Shown piece by piece: positions 24,350 through 32,752 of a DNA stretch of 45,063 bases. Each line of letters begins with the position of its first letter. Within the stretch, counting starts at the first letter, position 1. The position numbers were made by a program, and so were the translations under genes. The notes under the pieces were generated by a model, which was not told the origin of the DNA, ran no database searches, and was given only the letters and a program-made list of their open reading frames with translations. Source of the DNA: Flavobacteriales bacterium (GTDB lineage Bacteria; Bacteroidota; Bacteroidia; Flavobacteriales; Flavobacteriaceae); NCBI GenBank assembly GCA_027066995.1, contig JAMOMQ010000060.1, forward strand, positions 1 through 45,063, read 5' to 3'.

Positions 24350-26632
24350 TTAAAATTTATATTTTACAAAGACATTAAAGCTTCTGCCCGGCTCAAAAAT
24401 CCGTCTACCGTTCAAATCGTCGGCATTGACAAAAGCAAAGTTCAAATGGTTGTAATAAGCCTCATTGGTAATGTTGGTCACTGCGCCGCCTATTGAAAGT
24501 CCCTTATAAGGTTTCCAGCCGGCACGCAAATCGACAGTGGTATGTCCCGGTGTTTCCGTTTCTAAGAAACTGGGAGCATAATCTGTTTGTGTTGCCACAA
24601 ATTCGGCTCTTACATCTGCCCAATAAGCCGGTTTTTCATATTTCACCTCAAAATGAGCGTTGGGTGGTGCCACTTGTGCCAAAGGTTCGTCCAAAGTCGT
24701 ATTGTAAGCTTTGGTAAAACTGACATCTGCTTTTATTGTCCAATAATCATTGATTAAATACTGTACATATGTATCAAAACCATACTGGTAAGCATTGACA
24801 TTACGAAATACTTTGGGGGCTTTGGGAGCACTACCACAAGCTCCTTCACTGGAAATCAAGGCAGGTGTAAGAACAGGCGTGATATAATCTTGCAAGTAAG
24901 AATAAAAAATACTACCACCTGCTTGTAAACCTTTCCATTTTTTTTGAACGGAAAGTTCTACTTGATTATTAATCTCGGGTTTCAAATTGGGATTACCGAT
25001 ATATTCACGGCTATCACGTCCTACTATAAACCGGTAAATATAGCGCTCAATCATAGATGGCGTGCGAGTCCCGCGTCCATAAGCCAGTTGCATTTGGTAA
25101 TTGTCCTTTTTGTATTTAACAGCAATATTACCACCTACGGTGATATCCGTTTTTTGACCGACTTTACCATAAATGGCAATAAATCCGGCAGCAGGATCAC
25201 GAGCTTCCGACATCACATAATCAGTGCGCAAGCCGGCTGTTAAATAATAGGTGTCAGACAATTTACGATTGGCTTCTACAAAATAACCGAAATCATTGAT
25301 ATAAGCGTCTTGCCAAACTTTCAGTTTTTTGATAGTTGGCGGATCCAAAGGTACGCCGGTTGCAGGATTGTTATTCACTATAACCGTCTTGGTACCATCT
25401 CTTTGTATGACATCCGCATCTATACCGGTATAGACCAACCATTCTTTGCGAGGCGTCAAAGCAAATTCCAATTTACCACCCATGGTATTCGATGTTACCG
25501 GAGTTCTGGCATCAATGCCGGGATAATTGGGTCGTGGCGTATCCATATCAAAACCATTAGTCATCAAGTGGTCAACATAGGAATAATAAGATTTGAATTG
25601 CACGTATTTGATTTTGTCCGATACTTTTTTAATCTTATAATCCAAACCCAACAAATAACTGTCGTCTTTGGGCGAATCCATCATTAATCCGGCATGCTTG
25701 ATATCACGTCCGAATTTTTGATGCCAATTGACCTGCAGACGTTGATCGGTTGTGGGATTATAGCCTAATTTTATTGAGTAACTATCCGTTTTAAATCCGG
25801 AAGGCACTACATAATCCGCCCCATCGGTATAGTCACCAAAATCACGATGTTCGCCATCTACACTCATATCAAACTTTTTGGTGGCATACAACAGGTCTGC
25901 GCGTAAAACCAAATTGTTACCATTGGTTTCATAACCGGATTGTAAAGTGCCGTGTAATCCGTAATTATCGGGGGTAGGCTCACGGGTTACCATATTGATA
26001 ACTCCACCGAAAACCTGACCGAAACGCACGGTAAAGGGGCCTTTGACCACTTCTATTTTTCGCACCGATTCGGGTATGACATGGGCCGTAATCGGATCCA
26101 TACGGTTGGGACAAGCATTAACCATTTTGCTACCGCCGTCATACTTAATATTTAATTCCTCATACTTAAAGGAACGCAAAGAAGGCTCCATGGCTGAAGC
26201 ACTGCGCTTTTGAATATTGAATCCGGGGATGTCCTTAAACAAATCGGCTACGTTACGCGGCTGACTGCCTTTTTTAATGTCATCAACCACAACCACAGAA
26301 TGTGTAATATCTTCCAAAGGATCGGCCTTGATAATTACTTCATCTAATTTTACAGGGCCTTTTTCCAAAAAGATTTTGACATGTCCTGAGGCGGAAACAA
26401 TGAGCGTTTTATAACCCGGGGAAGAAATAACAATTTTGGCACCGGCTGGCACTTTGATTTCAAATTCGCCATCAATGCCGGTAGTGGTTTTAATGTTGGT
26501 GTTTTGCACCATAACAACTGCACCGGCAATAGGCAGTTTATCGGTTTTGTCATATACTTCACCCGTTATACTTTTGTTTTGGCCATAAATCATGCCTGTA
26601 AACAAAAGTAACAATAAGAATATTTTTTTCAT
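24350..26632 (-). CDS. OprC/NosA-like TonB-dependent copper receptor
   Basis: This 760-residue TonB receptor has signal peptide to about 18 (IYGQ), a carboxypeptidase-regulatory-like domain (about 20-95), a plug (about 100-220) and a barrel ending NVFVKYKF. The plug contains GGSKMVNACPNRMDPITAHV. This is the characteristic CPNRMDP segment of OprC/NosA, in which Cys and Met of CxxxM bind copper. Here they are Cys174 and Met178. A barrel segment KHAGLMMDS (His313, Met317, Met318) could add ligands. Copper import is therefore the best call. It is preceded by a dyad at 26691-26707 and a degenerate -7 box TTCCTTTG, and followed by the Met4 lipoprotein. Confidence 0.85.
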   Translation of the reverse strand: MKKIFLLLLLFTGMIYGQNKSITGEVYDKTDKLPIAGAVVMVQNTNIKTTTGIDGEFEIKVPAGAKIVISSPGYKTLIVSASGHVKIFLEKGPVKLDEVIIKADPLEDITHSVVVVDDIKKGSQPRNVADLFKDIPGFNIQKRSASAMEPSLRSFKYEELNIKYDGGSKMVNACPNRMDPITAHVIPESVRKIEVVKGPFTVRFGQVFGGVINMVTREPTPDNYGLHGTLQSGYETNGNNLVLRADLLYATKKFDMSVDGEHRDFGDYTDGADYVVPSGFKTDSYSIKLGYNPTTDQRLQVNWHQKFGRDIKHAGLMMDSPKDDSYLLGLDYKIKKVSDKIKYVQFKSYYSYVDHLMTNGFDMDTPRPNYPGIDARTPVTSNTMGGKLEFALTPRKEWLVYTGIDADVIQRDGTKTVIVNNNPATGVPLDPPTIKKLKVWQDAYINDFGYFVEANRKLSDTYYLTAGLRTDYVMSEARDPAAGFIAIYGKVGQKTDITVGGNIAVKYKKDNYQMQLAYGRGTRTPSMIERYIYRFIVGRDSREYIGNPNLKPEINNQVELSVQKKWKGLQAGGSIFYSYLQDYITPVLTPALISSEGACGSAPKAPKVFRNVNAYQYGFDTYVQYLINDYWTIKADVSFTKAYNTTLDEPLAQVAPPNAHFEVKYEKPAYWADVRAEFVATQTDYAPSFLETETPGHTTVDLRAGWKPYKGLSIGGAVTNITNEAYYNHLNFAFVNADDLNGRRIFEPGRSFNVFVKYKF

Positions 26633-26690
26633 TTTTTTGTCCTTTTATTTATTATTAAAATTTTGACAAAATCATCCTACAAAGGAAAAA

Positions 26691-26707
26691 ATTGTAAATT
26701 TTACAAT
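26691..26707. promoter_or_regulatory. Palindromic operator candidate upstream of the copper receptor
   Basis: ATTGTAAATTTTACAAT is an 8-1-8 perfect dyad. It lies 3 bases upstream (on the minus strand) of a -7-like TTCCTTTG at 26680-26687 and 59 bases before the receptor ATG. That position suits a repressor or activator. The regulator is unknown; the region is AT-rich, but a 17-base perfect dyad is more than usual. Confidence 0.4.
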
Positions 26708-26805
26708 ATATAGTCAATTCAAACAGGCAAATAGCTTATTACTTAAAATCAATTGTTTTTTAAGCGGTTACCAAAATATTGAATGACTTATGAATATTGT
26801 AAATG

Positions 26806-27222
26806 CTAAATAAATAAAATGACAGGAGGCGGTTTGATTAAAGAGGGAAGAAAACCTTTAAAAGTTTTTTGAGTCAGAAAAACATTTTGCACTTCTGCAA
26901 ATTGACAAATTTGATAATATTTTTTGTGCATTCCCAAACGGTAATAATCCGTATACTCTTTGAGTTTTAAAGTAGGAATCGTATTTTTTTTCTTACCGGG
27001 ATTATCATCTCCCAATACCTTTTTAATTTCTTTTTTCAGATGACATTTACCGTTACAATGCATTTCCGGTTTGTCTTTATTGACGCAAAGATCTTCGGAA
27101 ATATGCTTGTAATTAATCACATAATCCACCATAGGTATAGCCGGACTGACTATAACTAACAAGTATAATACTATTAATATGTATGAAACAAATTGCTTCA
27201 AAAAAATAATTTTAGTTATCAA
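26806..27222 (-). CDS. Small Cys-containing membrane protein of the copper locus (1)
   Basis: The 138-residue protein has one N-terminal membrane helix (about 5-28), then PAIPMVDYVINY and a cysteine/histidine motif: Cys46, Met54, His55, Cys56, Cys60, His61 (CVNKDKPEMHCNGKCHLKK). A basic linker and a proline-rich end (LIKPPPVILFI) follow. The metal-ligand-rich CxGKCH motif suggests binding of copper or another soft metal at the outer face of the inner membrane. I know similar small proteins beside TonB receptors in Bacteroidota, but not a named function. It precedes the OprC-like gene by 173 bases on the same strand. The architecture parallels that of the gene at 27511. Confidence 0.7.
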   Translation of the reverse strand: MITKIIFLKQFVSYILIVLYLLVIVSPAIPMVDYVINYKHISEDLCVNKDKPEMHCNGKCHLKKEIKKVLGDDNPGKKKNTIPTLKLKEYTDYYRLGMHKKYYQICQFAEVQNVFLTQKTFKGFLPSLIKPPPVILFI

Positions 27223-27510
27223 TCCTAAATAGATTGATGTAGTTTAAGTTAAACAACATGATTCACTAAACTAAAGGTTTATGAATTGTTACTGTAAAAC
27301 TTTCATAATTTAAACAGCTTTGTTAAAAAGGGACTTGTAACAACATCCAAAGTTGTATTATGAGAGATATGAATCCCGTCAAAAGAATTAAAGCTAAAAT
27401 TTTTTATTGTAATGCGATTACAAATCCCCCTTAAATTGGTTGTGTAAGGATAAAGATAGCTCCTAAAAAAACACATACCTGATTTTGTTAGCTAATAACA
27501 AGTAGTATAG

Positions 27511-27921
27511 CTATGAAACTTGCGGAGGACGAAATAGTTCTTCAATATGAGAACTGGTAGGTGGTTGGATTATGAAATCTGAAATTTTTTCAAAATTTTG
27601 AGTAGGACACTCATAGACCGGAGTGTTGGGTTGATATAAAGTTTTTACAAAAACCGAAATGGAAACAACCGGTAATTTTGGCACTTGTTTTTTTTGATCT
27701 TTACAAACGCGCTTTAACAAGGCCTTGAGGTAAGCATCTTGCACCGGTGGTTTGACAGTATCTTCATTGTAACACTCACAAGCACATTGTTCTTCCAAAC
27801 CGGTTAATTCAACCGATTGGGTTTGAACCGAAAAATAGTATTGCACAAACGGCACTGCCGGCTGTAACATAGCCGTGATAAATGCCATTAACAATAATAT
27901 GGTGTATATTTTATTTTTCAA
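27511..27921 (-). CDS. Small Cys-containing membrane protein of the copper locus (2)
   Basis: The 136-residue protein has a single N-terminal helix followed by PAVPFVQYYFSV, which matches PAIPMVDYVINY of the other small protein in spacing. The cysteine cluster EEQCACECYNED (Cys46, 48, 50) starts at the same residue number as Cys46 of its neighbour. Further cysteines lie in RVCKDQ and YECPTQ, and the C-terminus is again proline-rich (IIQPPTSSH ... FRPPQVS). The start is TTG at 27921, 18 bases after an exact TATCTTTG box, so it has its own promoter. It is probably a diverged paralog with a metal-handling role. Function is not known. Confidence 0.65.
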   Translation of the reverse strand: MKNKIYTILLLMAFITAMLQPAVPFVQYYFSVQTQSVELTGLEEQCACECYNEDTVKPPVQDAYLKALLKRVCKDQKKQVPKLPVVSISVFVKTLYQPNTPVYECPTQNFEKISDFIIQPPTSSHIEELFRPPQVS

Positions 27922-27939
27922 TTCAGGTAAATTATGTTA

Positions 27940-27947
27940 CAAAGATA
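27940..27947 (-). promoter_or_regulatory. -7 box TATCTTTG
   Basis: It is an exact TAnnTTTG match on the minus strand, 18 bases before the TTG start at 27921. It supports that start and a transcription unit reading into the copper locus. Confidence 0.55.
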
Positions 27948-27994
27948 ATAAAAATCAAATATAATACAAATTTGTATTTTTTTATTTTGTAAAA

Positions 27995-30421
27995 CTAAAA
28001 CCAATGATTCTTAACTGTATTATAATCTACATAGTAAGTCATTTTTAGAATAAAGGTGTGCTTTAAAGCTTGCTGCAACAGATTGTCAATGTTTTCGTCG
28101 AAATCCAATTTGGCCAATTGGTCATAATTGGTTAAGGTATTTCTATAAAGCAAGGTTAAATTGCTGCCGGGGGCAAATTCCCATGAATAGCCTGCGTCCA
28201 TATTCCACACACTATAATTGATGTCTTTATTTTGATTATATGTATTGGTTAATGTCAAACTGCCATCGTTGTTTAATATATAAAAGTCATTATAATAAAC
28301 CGGTGCCCAATAATATCGCAAATTAAGATTAACCGCCGACTTGGTGTTAAAATAAAAGTTTGCTCCCAAGCTGTTTGTAAAGGTTTTTTGTTCGCGGTTG
28401 CCAAAAATAATTTGGTCATTAAATATATCAACAAAACCTTTACCGTTATTCATTTGGCTATACTTAAACAGGTATTTTATTTGAAAACGATTGCTCAGCC
28501 TTAATCTGGGAGCATAAGTTATGCTGTAAAAATTTTGCGGATCATTAAATTTGGTAAACAGAGCCACTTTTACATCAAAAGCAAATCTCTTACGGTAATC
28601 TGTCGATATAAAATACCAACCGCCACCATGAGCTTTGTCTAAATAATACCGTCCCGGGACTCTGGGTTCATAATAGTCATAAGCATCGGTGACATAAGCC
28701 AGACCAAACCCGTAACTGAAATATTTTTTATTAGTCGCAAACACATTAATCTCATAATCGTTTTGCACCTTTTGCAAATGCTCATACCGGTGATCAAAGC
28801 CGGCTTCAAAACTAATACGCAACACATTAAAATGTTTGGTAGGCTTTAGAATGCCATATCTGTAACTTATATCAAAATTAGCATAATTATTTCGCCGGTT
28901 AAAACCCATGTCATTACTGTCAAAACCGGTATCTTGAGCTCTTATTAGCGCCGAAAACCTATGCTCTTTAATTCTTTTTTTGGCTTTTAAATAATATCTA
29001 AAACCGTGATTATAGGTTTCGTTTTCATTAACCAAACTCATGGCCGTGCTAGCTATTACATTTAAAGTGTTTTGTTGTCCGTATAAATTTAATGACAAAC
29101 CGGTAACATTGGCATCTCTAAAGCTACCTTGTCTGATAACATTGGTATTGACCAAACTCGCGGAAGAATTGCCTTTGAAATTATAATCCAACACAAAAAT
29201 ATTATAATTGGCATAAGGCTCGGTAATTATTTGCCTTTCGGCACCTGTTTCGGTGTTTTTAACAGTTGCTTCGGTTTGATTGGTAATGGCGTTAAAAAAA
29301 CCGATACCCAATCCGTTTTTGCTACGCCCCGAAATTTTTAATGCATTGATTAATTTTACCTTTGCGGGATTTTCAACAATTTCTTCCTTATTTCCAAGTT
29401 CATCATATATGCTATAATATCCGGTTGGTCTCCCTCCTATTCGTCTGGAATAAAACAAATGTCCTTTGTTAAATAAATCAAAACCTTCGGTAAAAAATTG
29501 TCTTTTCTCTTTATAATATTGTTCAAATGGCCCTAAATTTAATTCCAATTCGTCGTAAGGTGTATCGCTAAAATCGGGGATAAGAGTTGCGTCCAGGGTA
29601 TAACTGTCGCTTAATCCGTATTTCAAATCCATACCAAAACCAAAGTTGGTGGTATTATCTCCCTCAAAACGTGTATGAACTACAGAAGTATAAGGATATA
29701 AGCTCAAACGCACCGGAGGTTTTAAATTTTTTAAGTGGGTTAATTTGCCTAAAAACTGAACAATATCGCCGGTTTTGGTTTTATCAATATAAGTCCAAGA
29801 ATAATCTTCTCTTAATCTGTCAATATGTCTAATAAATCCTATTGACCAGGTTTGATCGATATCATTTTGAAATCGCAAAGCCGAATAAGGAATGGACATT
29901 TCTACTACCCAACCATTGTCTGTTACAGAGGTCTTTGATTTCCAAACAGCGTTCCAAGACACATCATTACTGTCCGGCCGGTTACTGTCCATTTGCGAAC
30001 CGGATGCATATACGCGAAACAAATAACTGTTTTTAGGAGTGGAAAACGGATTGATAATAACCGAAAAAAAATCAGATTGTATAAATTGATCCCGCAAGCC
30101 GAAAATCAAAGGAATTTTGTCAGGCTCCGGATCTTTCATAACAGCCAAAACATATAGTGCGGCATCGTCATATACAACCTTTACGCGTGTATCAAAAGAT
30201 TTGGGTAAAGGATTGCCATCGCCGGGTTTAAACATATAAAATCCTGTGGCTTCATGAGCTGTTTTCCATTGTGTGTCATTAGGATTACCATCTATTTTCG
30301 GCGCTTGTTGCACGCGCACCGCCTCTATGGTTTTTATACCGGTCAACTGGGCATTTCCCCATTGAAAAAGACCTAAAAAAACAAATGGCAAATAACTCAA
30401 AAATTTCGTTGGTATATTCAT
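27995..30421 (-). CDS. DUF5916 outer-membrane protein with CBM9-like N-terminal domain
   Basis: The 808-residue protein has a signal peptide (ends WGNAQ). A carbohydrate-binding-family-9-like domain lies at about 38-215 (APKIDGNPNDTQWKTAHEAT, then YDDAALYVLAVMKDPEPDKI and GWVVEMSIPYSALRF). The DUF5916 barrel-like region follows, with LIPDFSDTPYDELELNLGPF, the KEKRQFFTEGFDLF signature, and many alternating aromatic strands to the C-terminus. It is expected in the outer membrane. The role of DUF5916 proteins is not established; they often lie near peptidases or TonB receptors. A one-base-longer box TAATCTTTG lies about 30 bases before the start. It ends 48 bases from the small Cys protein promoter and may not belong to the copper locus. 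Confidence 0.85.
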   Translation of the reverse strand: MNIPTKFLSYLPFVFLGLFQWGNAQLTGIKTIEAVRVQQAPKIDGNPNDTQWKTAHEATGFYMFKPGDGNPLPKSFDTRVKVVYDDAALYVLAVMKDPEPDKIPLIFGLRDQFIQSDFFSVIINPFSTPKNSYLFRVYASGSQMDSNRPDSNDVSWNAVWKSKTSVTDNGWVVEMSIPYSALRFQNDIDQTWSIGFIRHIDRLREDYSWTYIDKTKTGDIVQFLGKLTHLKNLKPPVRLSLYPYTSVVHTRFEGDNTTNFGFGMDLKYGLSDSYTLDATLIPDFSDTPYDELELNLGPFEQYYKEKRQFFTEGFDLFNKGHLFYSRRIGGRPTGYYSIYDELGNKEEIVENPAKVKLINALKISGRSKNGLGIGFFNAITNQTEATVKNTETGAERQIITEPYANYNIFVLDYNFKGNSSASLVNTNVIRQGSFRDANVTGLSLNLYGQQNTLNVIASTAMSLVNENETYNHGFRYYLKAKKRIKEHRFSALIRAQDTGFDSNDMGFNRRNNYANFDISYRYGILKPTKHFNVLRISFEAGFDHRYEHLQKVQNDYEINVFATNKKYFSYGFGLAYVTDAYDYYEPRVPGRYYLDKAHGGGWYFISTDYRKRFAFDVKVALFTKFNDPQNFYSITYAPRLRLSNRFQIKYLFKYSQMNNGKGFVDIFNDQIIFGNREQKTFTNSLGANFYFNTKSAVNLNLRYYWAPVYYNDFYILNNDGSLTLTNTYNQNKDINYSVWNMDAGYSWEFAPGSNLTLLYRNTLTNYDQLAKLDFDENIDNLLQQALKHTFILKMTYYVDYNTVKNHWF

Positions 30422-30532
30422 AGACAGTGATTACTTGTTTAACTTCTTTACAAAGATTATAAGATTCGCGATGATTTTTATTGCCTTTAAGAAAAGTTTA
30501 TGATTTTATACCAAAACAACAAACAACTATCA

Positions 30533-30964
30533 TTAAAGTTTTTTAATCATTCTAAAATGTGGAATACCCACTTCGGTAAATTCATCCGAATCAATTTCAT
30601 AACCCATTTTAAGATAAAAACCGATTGCGGTCTTGCGGGCATGCAGTTCTACCTGTTTATATGATTTGTTTCTTAATAACTCTTCTACTTTGCTTATTAT
30701 TTTTTTACCAAGACCACGACCTTGCCAAGATTGCTCTACTGCCATTTGTCTAAGCTTCACGGTATCACAACCAAGAGGCCTTGCCTGCACGCATGCAACA
30801 GGATTGCCCGCAACAATCAAACTGTATATTAATTCATTGCTATCTGTTTCCAAATCTTTTTTTTGAAACTTTAATCCTAAAGGCAAACGTAACACCCGCT
30901 CTCTTAAATCGACCACTTTATAATACAAATCCGATTGAAAATCAACCGTTTTAAACTCATACAT
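30533..30964 (-). CDS. GNAT-family N-acetyltransferase
   Basis: This 143-residue GNAT acetyltransferase (acetyl-CoA dependent, cytoplasmic) has motif A as LRQMAVEQSWQGRGLGKKII, with the Q/RxxGxG acetyl-CoA loop (QGRGLG). Motif B is at the C-terminus (VELHARKTAIGFYLKMGYEI). The substrate is unknown; the overall order resembles small ElaA/YjcF-like members. A longer in-frame start exists at 31156, but it would lie inside a mobile element and upstream of the exact -7 box TATATTTG at 30985-30992, so the ATG at 30964 is chosen. Confidence 0.88.
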   Translation of the reverse strand: MYEFKTVDFQSDLYYKVVDLRERVLRLPLGLKFQKKDLETDSNELIYSLIVAGNPVACVQARPLGCDTVKLRQMAVEQSWQGRGLGKKIISKVEELLRNKSYKQVELHARKTAIGFYLKMGYEIDSDEFTEVGIPHFRMIKKL

Positions 30965-30984
30965 AAGGTTTGATATTTGGAACT

Positions 30985-30992
30985 CAAATATA
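30985..30992 (-). promoter_or_regulatory. -7 box TATATTTG for the GNAT gene
   Basis: It is an exact TAnnTTTG match 20 bases before the ATG at 30964. It decides the start of the acetyltransferase gene. Confidence 0.6.
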
Positions 30993-31044
30993 AGATTTTC
31001 TTGCTTATAAAAAGCATTTATACCCAAACAACCCGTATCAGACG

Positions 31045-31060
31045 CATACTTTAAAGTATG
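31045..31060. repeat. Perfect palindrome CATACTTTAAAGTATG
   Basis: This 16-base self-complementary site lies 52 bases upstream of the GNAT -7 box. It may be an operator or a chance AT-rich palindrome. Confidence 0.3.
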
Positions 31061-31089
31061 TATAAATTGCATTATAGAATATGTCAATT

Positions 31090-31221
31090 GAGGCTGTCTC
31101 AAAAGGTGAAATTTTCTGTCATTTCGAACGAATGTGAAAAATCTTCTTCTTGACAATCAACAACTTAACAATTAACATTTTTTTGTCAATGTATTATAAA
31201 AGACTCTTTTGAGACAGCCTC
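31090..31221. mobile_element. Inverted-repeat element GAGGCTGTCTCAAAAG, copy 3
   Basis: The ends GAGGCTGTCTCAAAAG (31090-31105) and CTTTTGAGACAGCCTC (31206-31221) are perfect 16-base inverted repeats. The 100-base interior is non-coding and includes GTCATTTCGAACGAATGTG. No target duplication is evident. It is the best preserved of three related elements (see 19131-19252 and 20673-20858) and sits between the divergent GNAT and panD genes. Confidence 0.75.
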
Positions 31222-31310
31222 ATGCGACATTGCTTTAACAATATAATGCTAAAGTATGCGTTGCCCTGAACACTGGCATACTTATTGAATATGCTTTTGT
31301 AAAAAATATA

Positions 31311-31318
31311 TATCTTTG
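31311..31318 (+). promoter_or_regulatory. -7 box TATCTTTG very close to panD
   Basis: It is an exact TAnnTTTG match whose last base is only 7 bases before the panD ATG. If transcription starts at the usual distance, the mRNA would be leaderless or almost so. Confidence 0.55.
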
Positions 31319-31325
31319 CAAAACT

Positions 31326-31676
31326 ATGTTAGTAGAAGTTTTTAAATCAAAAATTCACCGTGTTAAAGTTACCGGCGCCGAGCTTAACTATATCGGTAGC
31401 ATTACCATTGATGCCGATTTGGTTGAAGCTGCCAATATGATTGAAGGCGAAAAAGTTCAAATTGTAAACGTTAATAATGGTGAGCGAATAGAAACTTATA
31501 TCATAAAGGGCAAACGTGGCAGTGGTGAAATCACCCTAAACGGACCGGCAGCTCGACGGGTACAAAAAGGTGATGTTATTATTATCATTACTTATACTTG
31601 GATGGAAATGGAAGAAGCTAAAAAGTTTAAACCTACCGTTATTTTTCCCGACACTAAAACCAACTTATTAAAATAA
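31326..31676 (+). CDS. panD: Aspartate 1-decarboxylase precursor
   Basis: This 116-residue pyruvoyl enzyme makes beta-alanine from aspartate for pantothenate and CoA synthesis. The family pattern [20 protein letters not shown] is present. Self-cleavage is expected between Gly24 and Ser25, leaving the pyruvoyl group on Ser25. The substrate-side Lys9 and the [18 protein letters not shown] segment are conserved. The length is normal. The downstream membrane protein starts directly after the stop, so the two form an operon. Confidence 0.97.
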   Translation: MLVEVFKSKIHRVKVTGAELNYIGSITIDADLVEAANMIEGEKVQIVNVNNGERIETYIIKGKRGSGEITLNGPAARRVQKGDVIIIITYTWMEMEEAKKFKPTVIFPDTKTNLLK

Positions 31677-32633
31677 TTGAAAAAGGCACTTAAAATCATA
31701 TTACCCCTTCTCATTGGTGCCGTCATATTATATTACTATTTGTCGGGGTTTACACCGGAACAATTACATGCTATCTTTCAAACCATTAAAAATGCCGATT
31801 TTAAATGGCTTCTTGTTTCACTACTATTAGGGTTGTTAAGCCATATCATCAGAGCTTACCGTTGGAATTATCTTTTGGAAACCCTCAATTATCACCCCAA
31901 GAAAATGAATTTGGTTTTGACCGTAGGTTTAAGTTACTTATTAAATTTGGCTGTCCCGCGTGCCGGTGAAGTGGGACGTGCCGCTACATTGGCCAAATAC
32001 GAAAAAGACATCCGTTTTGAAAAAGCTTTCGGCACTATTGTAGCGGAGCGCATGGCCGATATTGTTTTCTTACTTCTTTTTATGCTATTGGCACTTTTTC
32101 TTCAATTTGATCTGATTTACGAATTAATACAACCCAAATTGCCTAAAAACCCTTATATATTGGGAGGTGAGATATTGTTTATATTAGTAGTTTTTTATGC
32201 ATTGCTTCGTTGGGCAGAAAAATCTGATAATGCACTGATAAATAAAATACGCTTGTTTTTTAAGGGATTATTACAAGGAATGAACAGCATTTTAACTATG
32301 CCCCACAAATGGTGGTTTATCATACAAACCACCTTAATTTGGTTGCTCTATGTGGCCATGTTTTGGGTAGTATTATGGGCTTTTCCCGAGACAAAAGATT
32401 TAGGACTTGACGGTGTCTTGGTTGCTTTTATTGCCGGCAGCATCGCCATGGTCATATCTAATGGCGGTTTTGGTGTTTACCCTGTCTTTGTGGCAGAAGC
32501 TTTACTAATTTACGGCATTTCCAAAGAAATTGGCACTGCTTTTGGGTTGCTAATGTGGACCACTCAAACCTTATTGGTCATCTTATTCGGACTGATTTGC
32601 ATGACTCTCCTGCCTATATACAACAAAGCGTAA
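31677..32633 (+). CDS. LPG-synthase-TM / UPF0104-type membrane protein
   Basis: The 318-residue polytopic membrane protein has about eight helices and belongs to the family named after the flippase domain of lysylphosphatidylglycerol synthase. Recognisable features are LLSHIIRAYRWNYLL after the second helix, LLNLAVPRAGEVGRAATLAKYE, and IVAERMADIVFLL. It lacks the soluble aminoacyl-transferase domain of MprF, so it is probably a lipid or prenyl-lipid transporter. The TTG start abuts the panD stop (TAATTG). This pairing suggests co-transcription only, not a shared pathway. Confidence 0.85.
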   Translation: MKKALKIILPLLIGAVILYYYLSGFTPEQLHAIFQTIKNADFKWLLVSLLLGLLSHIIRAYRWNYLLETLNYHPKKMNLVLTVGLSYLLNLAVPRAGEVGRAATLAKYEKDIRFEKAFGTIVAERMADIVFLLLFMLLALFLQFDLIYELIQPKLPKNPYILGGEILFILVVFYALLRWAEKSDNALINKIRLFFKGLLQGMNSILTMPHKWWFIIQTTLIWLLYVAMFWVVLWAFPETKDLGLDGVLVAFIAGSIAMVISNGGFGVYPVFVAEALLIYGISKEIGTAFGLLMWTTQTLLVILFGLICMTLLPIYNKA

Positions 32634-32719
32634 TTTATCTTAATCAAACGAAATACCTTTTTAAAGAAATCAAATGCTTAATTAGTTGATTATACGATTA
32701 TTACATTTGAAAGCCGGAC

Positions 32720-32727
32720 TATATTTG
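32720..32727 (+). promoter_or_regulatory. -7 box TATATTTG
   Basis: It is an exact TAnnTTTG match 25 bases before the ATG of the T9SS cargo gene. Confidence 0.55.
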
Positions 32728-32752
32728 TGCTATAATCTTAAAAATTTATAGT

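Noticed and set aside
30965-31156. N-terminal extension of the GNAT protein
   Set aside because: It would run into the GAGGCTGTCTCAAAAG element and precede the exact -7 box at 30985-30992.
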